Source: Betaproteobacteria bacterium (GTDB lineage: Bacteria; Pseudomonadota; Gammaproteobacteria; Burkholderiales; Casimicrobiaceae). From it: a DNA stretch of 50,227 nucleotides. Positions 8,364 to 15,885 of this stretch are shown piece by piece (position 1 is the first letter of the stretch; every line of letters begins with the position of its first letter). The stretch lies in assembly GCA_005881895.1 (NCBI GenBank), contig VBCG01000001.1, positions 1 through 50,227 of the forward strand. Reading direction: 5' to 3'. Under the pieces are notes generated by a model. That model worked only from the letters and a program-made list of their open reading frames with translations, was not told where the DNA came from and made no database searches. The translations under genes and the position numbers were made by a program.

Positions 8364-9346
8364 GCCACTGCTCCGGCGTTGCGCAGCGAGCGTGCAACCG
8401 TGCGCCGCGCGAGATCGACCTTGAACGCGTTGTCGCGCAGAGGTATTGCGCCGACGACGGCGGCGTCGCTCGCCGCGGCAATCGTTTCGTTGTTGAGCGG
8501 ACGTCCAATGAGTGCGCGCTCCGCGGCTTCGGCGCGCCACGGTTTGTGCGCGACGCCGCCGAGCGTGACGCGCGCATCGGCGACACGTCCATCGACGACG
8601 CGCAATCCGGTCGCGACGGAAACCAGCGCAAATGCATAGCTTGCGCGATCGCGAACCTTCAGATAGTCAACACGCCCGCCGAAGCGCGACGGCGGCAGGA
8701 TGACGCCGACAATCAGTTCATCGCGGTCGAGATTCGTGTCGCGTTCCGGCGTCGAGCCGGGCAGGCGGTGGAAGTCGGTCAGCGGAATCCGCCGCGACCC
8801 TCGCGCGCTGCGGACGTCGACAAACGCATCGAGCGCGAGCAGCGCCACGCTCATATCGGAGGGGTTCGTGGCGACGCACTGCGGACTCGCGCCGAAGATC
8901 GCATGGATGCGGTTGTACCCTTCGCGCGCCGCGCACCCGGAACCCGGCCGGCGTTTGTTGCACGCGGCATACGCCGTATCGTAGAAGTAGTAGCAGCGCG
9001 TACGTTGCAGCAGGTTGCCGCCGACCGTCGCCATGTTGCGCAATTGTGGTGAAGCACCCGCGAGCAACGCTCGCGACAGTAACGGATAGCGCTCGCGCAC
9101 GTAGCGATGATTGGCGAGATCGGAATTGCGTACCAGCGCGCCGATGCGCAGTCCGCCGTCTGCGGTTGGCACGATTTCATTCAACGGCAGCCGATTGATG
9201 TCGACGATGCGCACCGGCGTTTCGATGTCGCCCTTCATCAGATCGAGCAGATTGGTGCCGCCGGCGAGACACCGCGTCGACGGCTCGCGCAGATTGAGAA
9301 CGGCTTCGTCGATGGAACGGGCGCGTACGTAATCGAAGGCTTGCAC
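8360..9346 (-). CDS. paoB: FAD-binding subunit of a PaoABC-type aldehyde oxidoreductase
   Basis: The 328-residue protein has the N-terminal FAD-binding PCMH-type fold (CLAGGTNLLDLMKGD, then RNMATVGGNLLQRTRC) and a C-terminal CO-dehydrogenase flavoprotein domain. The insert with cysteines at RTRCYYFYD, AACNKRRPGSGCAA and PQCVATN matches the extra [4Fe-4S] cluster of PaoB (YagS) proteins, which separates it from ordinary xanthine dehydrogenase flavin subunits. It relays electrons between the FeS subunit, FAD and the outside acceptor. Four-base overlap with paoC and 9 bp from the FeS subunit gene show one operon. Confidence 0.9.
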   Translation of the reverse strand: MQAFDYVRARSIDEAVLNLREPSTRCLAGGTNLLDLMKGDIETPVRIVDINRLPLNEIVPTADGGLRIGALVRNSDLANHRYVRERYPLLSRALLAGASPQLRNMATVGGNLLQRTRCYYFYDTAYAACNKRRPGSGCAAREGYNRIHAIFGASPQCVATNPSDMSVALLALDAFVDVRSARGSRRIPLTDFHRLPGSTPERDTNLDRDELIVGVILPPSRFGGRVDYLKVRDRASYAFALVSVATGLRVVDGRVADARVTLGGVAHKPWRAEAAERALIGRPLNNETIAAASDAAVVGAIPLRDNAFKVDLARRTVARSLRNAGAVA

Positions 9347-9355
9347 AGGTAATCC

Positions 9356-10129
9356 TTATCCGCGCTGCAGCGCCTGGCGCAATGCGGCGACGATGCCGGC
9401 GTACGCGCCGCAGCGACAAATGTTGCCGCTCATGCGCTCGCGCAATTCGTCGTCGGTAATTTCGATCGGCATTCGAGCGAGATCGCCGGTCGCGGCGCTC
9501 GCATCGCCCGCGCGCAGCTCACCGAGCAAGGCCACTGCCGAACAGATCTGCCCCGGCGTGCAATAGCCGCATTGAAAGCCGTCGTGCTCGATAAAGGCTT
9601 GCTGTACGGGATGCAACGCCGTTTCGCTCGCGAGACCCTCGACGGTGGTGATGGGTTCGCCTTCGCATGACATCGCCAACGTAAGGCACGAGTTGACGCG
9701 GCGGCCGTTCACCAAGACCGTGCACGCGCCGCACTGGCCGCGATCGCAACCTTTCTTCGTCCCGGTGAAGCCGAGATATTCGCGGAGCGCGTCGAGCAGC
9801 GTGACGCGTGGCTCGAGATCCACGACGTAGTCGTGCTGATTGACGGACAACCGAACCGGTCGCGCCGCGCCGACCGAGCGGCTGGCCGCCGGCGCGTCTC
9901 GCGCCTCTACTGCGACCGGTGCCGCCGCGCCGGCGTAGCGCGTTGCCGCAAGGCCGCCCGTCAGCGCGCCGCTCTCAAGAAGGAAACGGCGTCGCGCGCT
10001 TCCTGCCGGCGACAGATCGTCGTGCTGCGCGTCGACCGGCTCCGGGTTCGCGGGAATTGTTGCGGGAGAATTCGTTTGCTCGCGATCGTTGTGCATGACG
10101 TGCGATGGAAACGGCGCGTTTACCGCCAC
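9356..10129 (-). CDS. paoA: Tat-exported [2Fe-2S] subunit of a PaoABC-type aldehyde oxidoreductase
   Basis: A twin-arginine signal (SARRRFLLESGALTGGLAAT) lies at about residues 45-64, followed by an Ala-rich h-region. Residues ~90-170 form a plant-type [2Fe-2S] domain (GCDRGQCGACTVLVNG, then SC), and residues ~170-257 form the [2Fe-2S]-binding helical domain (GFQCGYCTPGQ and ICRCGAY). All eight cluster cysteines are present. The GTG at 10129 or the ATG at 10096 could be the start; neither has a strong Shine-Dalgarno sequence. This subunit would carry the folded PaoABC complex to the periplasm, where such enzymes detoxify aromatic and other aldehydes. First gene of the operon with paoB, paoC and a SnoaL-like gene. 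Confidence 0.9.
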   Translation of the reverse strand: MAVNAPFPSHVMHNDREQTNSPATIPANPEPVDAQHDDLSPAGSARRRFLLESGALTGGLAATRYAGAAAPVAVEARDAPAASRSVGAARPVRLSVNQHDYVVDLEPRVTLLDALREYLGFTGTKKGCDRGQCGACTVLVNGRRVNSCLTLAMSCEGEPITTVEGLASETALHPVQQAFIEHDGFQCGYCTPGQICSAVALLGELRAGDASAATGDLARMPIEITDDELRERMSGNICRCGAYAGIVAALRQALQRG

Positions 10130-10401
10130 AATGGGCAGCGATGCAGCAGCATGATTCGTTCCAGGTGGCGTTTGGCGGCGTTATCGCCGCTGCGGGACGT
10201 AACGGGAGGGTCGCGATCGAACTCTCGTTTCGCTTCGCATGTAGTTTTTTCAATCACGCGTGCATATTTGGCAGCACGAGACTCGCGTGGCGGCGGGTTG
10301 CGCGCTTCGAACCGATGGCGAATATCTTGCTTGAAAACGGCTCATAAGTTGCGCGCCAATGCGCGCGTGGGGTTTCAGAACGCGTCAAGGAGTTTTCGCC
10401 A

Positions 10402-11059
10402 ATGAGCACCAAGCTCGAAAAGAGAAAGCGGCCATTGCCGACCAATCCGCAACAGCCCGAGTCGACGCCGCCATTTCCCAAGCAACATCTGGAAAAGCCC
10501 GGTATCGAATCGAAGCTCAAGCCGCGCGACGGTGCAAGCGTTCGGCAAGCTGGACATCCTCGTTTCGAACGCTGCGCATCAAAACCGCAAGAAATCGCTC
10601 GATGAGGTGACCGATGCGGAGTTCGACGACACGTTCAAGACGAACGTCTACGCGTACTTCCGTCTCGCGCGAGCCGCACTGCGGCACATGAAAGCCGGCA
10701 GCTCCATCATCGCGACGAGCTCCGTCACCGGCCTGCTCGGCGCAAAAGGTTTGCCGGATTATTCGGCGACCAAAGGCGCGATCAACGCGTTCACGAAAAC
10801 GCTCGCACAAGAACTTGTCGACCGCGGCATCCGCGTCAACGCAGTCGCGCCGGGACCTGTGTGGACGCCGCTCAATGCGGCGGATGCGGGAACCCCGCCG
10901 GAAAAAGTTGCGGAGCATGGAAGTAACGTTCCGATGGGCCGGCCCGCGCAACCGGAGGAGGTCGCGCCGGCGTATGTGTTTCTCGCGTCGAACGCGGACT
11001 CCTCATACATTACCGGCACCGTGCTTCCGCTGCTCGGCGGTGAAACTGCGGGCGCTTAA
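10402..11059 (+). pseudogene. short-chain dehydrogenase (YghA/GSP39 type) with an internal deletion
   Basis: The ATG at 10402, behind an AAGGAG at 10387-10392, begins the Pro-rich N-terminus typical of YghA/general-stress-protein-39 SDRs (PPFPKQHLEKPGIESKLKPR). Near 10527 this breaks into a different frame that resumes at TVQAFGKLDILVSNAA, deep inside the SDR fold. The Rossmann nucleotide loop (TGGDSGIGR in relatives) and roughly 90-100 residues are missing. The rest is well preserved: the serine in SSVTG, YSATK with catalytic Tyr and Lys, and the C-terminal ITGTVLPLLGG. The frames of the two halves differ (a shift at the junction), so no SDR can be made. It could equally be a collapsed assembly. 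Confidence 0.8.
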
Positions 11060-11090
11060 CGATCGACACATCATTCTAAGCGCCGTGTCG

Positions 11091-11486
11091 TCAGCTGCGT
11101 CTGCGTTTCGGTTTGGCGCGGCGGCGCCGCGTCGCTGGTTCGCTTTCGCCGGTTAGCTCATCGATCACGTTCAACGATTCGTCGGTCGGCGGCGGCGCAT
11201 CGCGCCCCGCGGCCGCACGTTCACCCGTGCCAGCCGAATCCGAGTCGCTGTCGAGATTTTCATCGCCGATGTCGGGTCCCGCTGTTTCGGGTCTGCGACT
11301 GCGCTCGGGATCCGATGTCGTTCCATGCTGCAAGTTCAATGCATCGCTATCGTCCTCGAGTCCCGGACCGCCGGTGATATCGCTTCCCGTATCGCTGCTG
11401 TCGCCCGGACCGAGCTCGCGTGTGGTGTGGCCCTTGTCAACGCGCGGTGCGCGCTCACCTGTGTGCTCAAGAGTGCTTCTTCCCAT
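11091..11486 (-). CDS. acidic low-complexity protein with a basic tail
   Basis: The 131-residue product starts MGRSTLEHTGERAPRVDKGH at the ATG behind AAAGAGAG, and I prefer this start to a frame opening at 11585. The body is rich in D, S, G, E and T (for example DSSDTGSDITGGPG and ENLDSDSDSAGTG) and predicted to be disordered. It ends in a strongly basic run, RRRRAKPKRRRS, that could bind nucleic acid or membrane. I do not recognise a domain; similar start sequences occur in uncharacterised betaproteobacterial proteins. Codon use fits coding in this strand. It converges with the broken SDR gene. Confidence 0.6.
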   Translation of the reverse strand: MGRSTLEHTGERAPRVDKGHTTRELGPGDSSDTGSDITGGPGLEDDSDALNLQHGTTSDPERSRRPETAGPDIGDENLDSDSDSAGTGERAAAGRDAPPPTDESLNVIDELTGESEPATRRRRAKPKRRRS

Positions 11487-11605
11487 GTCGCTCTCTCTTT
11501 TCAGTTGCGACGGGTCCGTCACAAAAGAGAGCAACGGGCATGCCACAGCCGTGTGCGGCGTGCGCACAGGTGGCTGCGTTATCATGGAAGATGGGAGGAA
11601 ATATT

Positions 11606-12628
11606 ATGCGAGGTTTCGGGCGAATCGTCGCAGCGCTCTTCCTTGCGCTTACTGCCGGGACCGCGGCCGCGCAAGGTCAACTCAACATCGTTTGCAGCGT
11701 GCAGGCGCCGTGGTGCGAAGCAGTGGCCAACGCATTTCAGAAGGAGACCGGCATCAGGGTCTTGTTCACGCAGAAATCGGCCGGCGAGGCCATGGCGCAA
11801 GTCGCCGCCGAAAAAGCGAATCCCAAAATTGATCTGTGGTACACGGGCACCGGCGATCTGCATTTGCAGGCGGCGGAGATGGGTCTCACCGAGGAATACA
11901 AGTCGCCGATGTTGCCGCAGCTCTACGATTGGGCGGTTCGTCAGGCCGAGCAGTCCAAATTCCACACGGTCGGCGTCTACACCGGCGCGCTTGGCATTGC
12001 CTACAATCCCGAGATACTGGCGAAGAAGCAGATCGCGCCGCCGAAATGCTGGGAGGATCTCGGCAATCCTATCTACAAGGACGAGGTGCAGATCGCGAAC
12101 CCGAACGCGTCGGGCACTGCGTATTCGACGATCGCAACACTTGTGCAGATATTCGGCGAAGACAAGGCGTTCGAGTTGCTCAAGGCGTGGCACAAGAACA
12201 TCAACAACTATCCGCGCAGTGGCGTGGGTCCGGTGCGCGCCGTCGGGCGTGGCGAGACGGCAATTGCCGTGACCTTTCTTCACGACGGGCAGACCGAGGT
12301 CGCCAACGGTTTTCCGGTCAAGCTCATTGTGCCTTGCGAAGGAACCGGTTACGAGGTCGGCTCGATGAGCATCATCAAGGGCGCGAAGAATCTCGACAAT
12401 GCGAAGAGATTCTACGATTGGGCGCTGACGCCGGCCGCGCAAAAGATCGGCGGAGAGCTCAAGAACTTCCAGGTTCCATCCAACCGATCGGTGCCGGCGC
12501 CGCCGGGCGCACCGAAGATGGAAGAGATCAAGCTGATCAATTACAACTTCGCGAAGTACGGCAGCGCGGCGGAGCGAAAGCGGCTGCTGGAGAAGTGGGA
12601 TCGCGAGGTCTACGCGATACCGCGTTGA
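11606..12628 (+). CDS. orphan periplasmic solute-binding protein (family 1, AfuA-like)
   Basis: The 340-residue protein has a signal peptide (MRGFGRIVAALFLALTAGTA, cleavage probably after AAA) and a mature part starting QGQLNIVCSV. The fold is that of family-1 extracellular solute-binding proteins of the ferric/phosphonate/thiamine-like branch: LWYTGTGDLHLQA, then LGIAYNPEIL, then CWEDLGNPIYKD, then TGYEVGSMSIIKGAKN. A GGGAGGA Shine-Dalgarno sequence at 11593-11599 supports the ATG at 11606. No permease or ATPase gene is adjacent, so it is an orphan; a paralog follows 138 bp downstream and a third broken copy lies near 29.6 kb. Ligand unknown. Confidence 0.85.
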   Translation: MRGFGRIVAALFLALTAGTAAAQGQLNIVCSVQAPWCEAVANAFQKETGIRVLFTQKSAGEAMAQVAAEKANPKIDLWYTGTGDLHLQAAEMGLTEEYKSPMLPQLYDWAVRQAEQSKFHTVGVYTGALGIAYNPEILAKKQIAPPKCWEDLGNPIYKDEVQIANPNASGTAYSTIATLVQIFGEDKAFELLKAWHKNINNYPRSGVGPVRAVGRGETAIAVTFLHDGQTEVANGFPVKLIVPCEGTGYEVGSMSIIKGAKNLDNAKRFYDWALTPAAQKIGGELKNFQVPSNRSVPAPPGAPKMEEIKLINYNFAKYGSAAERKRLLEKWDREVYAIPR

Positions 12629-12766
12629 CCGCACATCAGCGTTGAGCGCCGGAGGGCCCGTGCCGAGCCCCCGCCAGCCCTACCATCGTGGGCTGGGCTG
12701 CTATAGTTGCGAAAACGGCTGCCTCCAGGGTCGGAGCCGCGTCAACGAGAACGAAGGGAGAGATCC

Positions 12767-13801
12767 GTGACGATAGCGCTGCGCGCGCTTTGCGTGCTCG
12801 CCGCTGTCGTGGTTGCGTGCCCGGCGTTTGGGGCCGACGCACCGCAAAAGCAGCTCAGTCTGCTCTGCACCGTTCCACTGCCCTGGTGTGAAGCGCTCGC
12901 CCAGGCGTTCGAAAAAAATACCGGCACCAAAGTCGCGGTTACGCAGAAAAGCGGCGCCGACGCTCTCGGCATTCTCGCAGCGCAGAAGGGCGCGCCGCGG
13001 TTCGACGTTTGGTACGCGGGTACGGGCGACTCCCATCTGCAGGCTGCCGAACAGGGGTTGCTCGAAGAGTACCGCTCGCCGCGACTTCCGGAGCTTCGCG
13101 ACTGGGCCGTGCGACATGCGCAGCAGACCAAGCATCGATCGGTCGCCCTTTATCTGCGCTCAGTCGGATTGGTCATCAACACGCGGCGCCTCGCCGCAAA
13201 GCAGCTTGCAGAGCCCAAGTGCTGGAGTGATCTCGGACGACCCGAATACGATGATCAAATCGAGATGGGGCATCCGGCGCAGTCAAACGCCGCTCGCGCG
13301 GCGCTGTTTGCATTCGTGCAGCTGTTAGGCGAAGAGAAGGCCTTCGAGCTGATGAAGCGGATTCACGGCAATGTCGACAATTACACGCGACGCGCCACGA
13401 ATGCCGCGCGCGCCGTTGCGCGCGGCGACGCGACCATTGGGATCGCTTTCCTGTACGCCATTGCGCAAGAGGTCGCAGATGGTTTCCCGGTCAAGCTGAT
13501 CGTCCCGTGCGAAGGCGTCGCCTACGATGTGCTCGCGATGGGCATCGTCAGCAAGGCACGCAATCCCGACGCTGCAAGGACGTTCTATGAGTGGGCATTG
13601 AGCCCCGAAAGCCTCGACATCGGCTACGCGTTTTCGTACTGGCAGATGCCCGCCCACCGCAGCGCCGAGCTGCCATCGCGCGTAGTCAACACCGATCAGG
13701 TCAAGATGATCGACAGCGACTTGAATCGCTTTGGTACGGTGGAGCGCAGGCGTCTGCTCGATCGATGGGACCGCGAGGTGTCGATACTGCCGCGAAATTA
13801 G
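12767..13801 (+). CDS. orphan periplasmic solute-binding protein, paralog of the upstream gene
   Basis: The 344-residue product begins at GTG 12767, six bases after an AGGGAG, and has a signal peptide (TIALRALCVLAAVVVACPAF). The mature part shares the upstream paralog's landmarks: the PWCEAL segment, FDVWYAGTGDSHLQAAEQG, CWSDLGRPEYDD and GFPVKLIVPCEG. It is clearly diverged (for example RRATNAARAVARGDA for the partner's RSGVGPVRAVGRGET), so it may bind a different ligand. Its stop codon TAG (13799-13801) is the first three bases of a palindromic repeat. Like its neighbour it has no transporter partner here. Confidence 0.85.
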   Translation: MTIALRALCVLAAVVVACPAFGADAPQKQLSLLCTVPLPWCEALAQAFEKNTGTKVAVTQKSGADALGILAAQKGAPRFDVWYAGTGDSHLQAAEQGLLEEYRSPRLPELRDWAVRHAQQTKHRSVALYLRSVGLVINTRRLAAKQLAEPKCWSDLGRPEYDDQIEMGHPAQSNAARAALFAFVQLLGEEKAFELMKRIHGNVDNYTRRATNAARAVARGDATIGIAFLYAIAQEVADGFPVKLIVPCEGVAYDVLAMGIVSKARNPDAARTFYEWALSPESLDIGYAFSYWQMPAHRSAELPSRVVNTDQVKMIDSDLNRFGTVERRRLLDRWDREVSILPRN

Positions 13802-13874
13802 GGTCAGACTCCACTTTCGTCTGGGGTCTTTTGTCAGGACTCTGAAGCGTCGACGAAAGCGGAGTCTGACCCTA
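13799..13874. repeat. palindromic repeat, copy A (TAGGGTCAGACTCC family)
   Basis: The 76-bp element has terminal inverted arms TAGGGTCAGACTCCACTTTC and its near-perfect complement ending GGAGTCTGACCCTA; the arms pair over about 22 bp with one mismatch around a loop of ~30 bases. It lies between the second binding-protein gene and the tail of the EamA gene and supplies the former's stop codon. As RNA it would form a long stem that could act as a bidirectional terminator or mRNA stabiliser. Size and shape recall REP/BIME or MITE elements moved by a transposase acting in trans. Confidence 0.85.
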
Positions 13875-13894
13875 ATTTTCACGCGGAGCGGATC

Positions 13895-14809
13895 TCAGGC
13901 GGAAGGACGCTCGACTCGCGCGCGAAGTCGCACGCCGTACACATTCACCACGAGACCGGCAAGCACCAATGCGACGCCGACGGCTTGCAACGGCGCGAGC
14001 GTCTCGTCGAGCAGCAACGCGCCGCTCACAAGACCCGACACCGGAATCAGCAATGCGAACGGCGAAACGAGCGCGGTTGGATAGCGGTGGAGAAGACGCG
14101 CCCACGATGCGAAGCCGAACAGCGTCGAGACGTACGCGAGAAATATCGCGCAACCCCACGCCAGAGCACTGGCATGCGCGATCGCTTGCCACGCGGCGCT
14201 TCCGCCCTCAAACGCATACGACAACGCGGCGAGGGGCAACGGCGGCACGAGGCTCGACCAGACGACCAGCGCGAACATGTCGTCGGCGTGCTCGCCGGCG
14301 GCGCGCTTGGCAATCACATTGCCGGCGCCCCATGCCACCGCGGACGCAATCACGAGCATGAATCCCAGAAATGTCGTGCTGGCACCGCTTTGAATTTTGT
14401 AGATCGCGAGCAATACGATGCCGAACGTCGCGACCGCGGCGCCGATCGCGTTCTCGCGCCGTATGCGGTCACCGAGATACGCCATTCCAAGACCGATCGT
14501 GAAAAATACCTGCAGTTGAATCACGAGCGACGAGAGGCCCGCGGGCATTCCGAGCTTCATGCCCAGGAACAGCAGCCCGAACTGGCAGAAGCCGATCGTG
14601 AACCCGTAGGCGACAACGTAGCGCAGCGGCATTCGCGGCGGCTTGATGAAAAACACCAGCGGAACCGCGGCGAAAAAGAAGCGCACGGCGACGAACGCGA
14701 ACGGCGGGATCTCGTTCAAGCCGACCTTGATCGGCACGAACGAAAATCCCCACAGCGTCACCACGACGAGGGTCAGCGCGAGATCGCGCCCCGTGAGCCG
14801 CGATTTCAT
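13895..14809 (-). CDS. EamA/DMT-family inner-membrane exporter
   Basis: The 304-residue protein has about ten hydrophobic segments in two EamA halves: LALTLVVVTLWGFSFVPIKV opens the first half and LGFMLVIASAVAWGAGNVIA the second. Family members (RhaT/YddG/RarD-like) export amino acids or other metabolites; the substrate is not predictable. The ATG at 14809 directly abuts repeat copy B, so no ordinary Shine-Dalgarno sequence is available; the start is nevertheless the natural one from the alignment of the first helix. It lies 70 bp downstream of the LysR gene on the same strand and is flanked on both sides by the same palindrome. Confidence 0.88.
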   Translation of the reverse strand: MKSRLTGRDLALTLVVVTLWGFSFVPIKVGLNEIPPFAFVAVRFFFAAVPLVFFIKPPRMPLRYVVAYGFTIGFCQFGLLFLGMKLGMPAGLSSLVIQLQVFFTIGLGMAYLGDRIRRENAIGAAVATFGIVLLAIYKIQSGASTTFLGFMLVIASAVAWGAGNVIAKRAAGEHADDMFALVVWSSLVPPLPLAALSYAFEGGSAAWQAIAHASALAWGCAIFLAYVSTLFGFASWARLLHRYPTALVSPFALLIPVSGLVSGALLLDETLAPLQAVGVALVLAGLVVNVYGVRLRARVERPSA

Positions 14810-14882
14810 TAGGGTCAGACTCGACTTTCGTCTGGGATTTGTCAGCACTACGAAGCGCCGATGGAAGTCGAGTCTGACCCTA
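14810..14882. repeat. palindromic repeat, copy B (TAGGGTCAGACTC family)
   Basis: The 73-bp element begins TAGGGTCAGACTCGACTT and ends AAGTCGAGTCTGACCCTA, an 18-bp perfect inverted repeat. The loop shares a segment with copy A (TTGTCAG, then GAAGCG), so the two are homologous over the full length, not only at the arms. On the reverse strand its first three bases are the TAG stop of the LysR gene and its last base touches the ATG of the EamA gene, so it exactly fills the space between them. Confidence 0.88.
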
Positions 14883-15797
14883 TTTTTCCGGCGACAACTC
14901 GCGTAGCGCATCGACCAGCGCGCTGATGGGCGCAAAGTTTCGCGCCGACGCGTGATACAACGCACCGGAGGGGAAGCTCCAGATCTCGCGCCGAAATGGC
15001 ACGATCTTGATGTCCGGCTCCGGCATCGCGCGCAAATACGCATCGGCGAGGCAGCCGAGATAGGGGCCCGATTTCAGAAATTGCATCACGGCGTGCAGCG
15101 ATGTGGTCACGACGGCGACGTTGGGTGCGGCACCGCCGGCATCCTGCATCACCCGCGCCAGCTTGTTCAGCGTGTCGCGATCGTGCTGGTAGAGCACCCA
15201 TGAGTACCGTCCAAGGTCCGCAGTCGTCACGCGCTTCTTGCGATGGAGTGGATGCTGGCGGCCGGCGACGACGCGCAAATGGAACTCACCGAAGTCTTCC
15301 ATCGCAATGCCTGCCGGCAGCGTGCTGGCCTCGGGTAACGCGGACATCACCAAGTCGAGATCGCCGGCAAAAAGCTTCGGGAGCGTTATCGTATTGACGC
15401 CGACCTCGAGATCGACGCGGAGCTTTGGAAAACGAGCCTGCAATCGCGCGACGGCAAGGGGGACGAGCGTCGGCCCCCAATACGGACCTGCGCCGATGCG
15501 GATCGTTCCCGCTTCGCCGTGCGCGAGCGCGTCGATTTCAGCGTCGGCGAAACGGCATTGTGCTTCGATCAGGCGCGCATGCGTCAACAGCGCCGCTCCA
15601 CTCGGGGTCAGCGCCATTCCGCGCGCGCCACGGTCGAATAGGGCCGCTCCGTATTGCTGCTCGAGCTTGCGCACGCTTTTGGTCAGCGCCGGTTGGCTCA
15701 CCGACAAGTCGCGTGCAGCGGCGCTCAGATTCCCGGCCTTGGCGACTGCCAGGAACGGACGGAGGAGCCCGATGCTGCGCAAAAGAACCATTACCAT
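14880..15797 (-). CDS. LysR-family transcriptional regulator
   Basis: The 305-residue protein has the N-terminal winged helix-turn-helix (AKAGNLSAAARDLSVSQPAL, then TKSVRKLEQQYGAALFDRGA) and a C-terminal substrate-binding domain beginning near residue 95 (IRIGAGPYWGPTLVPLAVA). The start is the ATG at 15797, with another at 15791 equally possible. It is transcribed divergently from the sulfatase-ABC-iol cluster across an 88-bp gap, which makes it the likely regulator of that cluster. Related regulators of the GbpR type respond to sugars, which would fit, but the inducer is an inference. Confidence 0.88.
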   Translation of the reverse strand: MVMVLLRSIGLLRPFLAVAKAGNLSAAARDLSVSQPALTKSVRKLEQQYGAALFDRGARGMALTPSGAALLTHARLIEAQCRFADAEIDALAHGEAGTIRIGAGPYWGPTLVPLAVARLQARFPKLRVDLEVGVNTITLPKLFAGDLDLVMSALPEASTLPAGIAMEDFGEFHLRVVAGRQHPLHRKKRVTTADLGRYSWVLYQHDRDTLNKLARVMQDAGGAAPNVAVVTTSLHAVMQFLKSGPYLGCLADAYLRAMPEPDIKIVPFRREIWSFPSGALYHASARNFAPISALVDALRELSPEK

Positions 15798-15798
15798 T

Positions 15799-15812
15799 AG
15801 TTATGGATAACT
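15799..15812. promoter_or_regulatory. candidate LysR operator in the LysR-sulfatase gap
   Basis: AGTTATGGATAACT is an inverted repeat with 6-bp arms and a 2-bp centre, immediately upstream of the LysR start and inside the 88-bp divergent gap. It contains the ATAAC/GTTAT halves expected for an interrupted dyad of a LysR-type protein and is placed where it could repress the regulator and activate the forward cluster. Confidence 0.4.
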
Positions 15813-15885
15813 GAATAGATTGAATTTTACAGCATATCCCGCCGGACCTACGCTATGCGAAATTCCATAGCGCCGGAGGTGCTGG

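Noticed and set aside
13799-13874. Simple rho-independent terminator
   Set aside because: The stem is longer than a normal terminator, has no T-run directly after it, and homologous copies recur at 14810 and 18829, so it is a dispersed element first.
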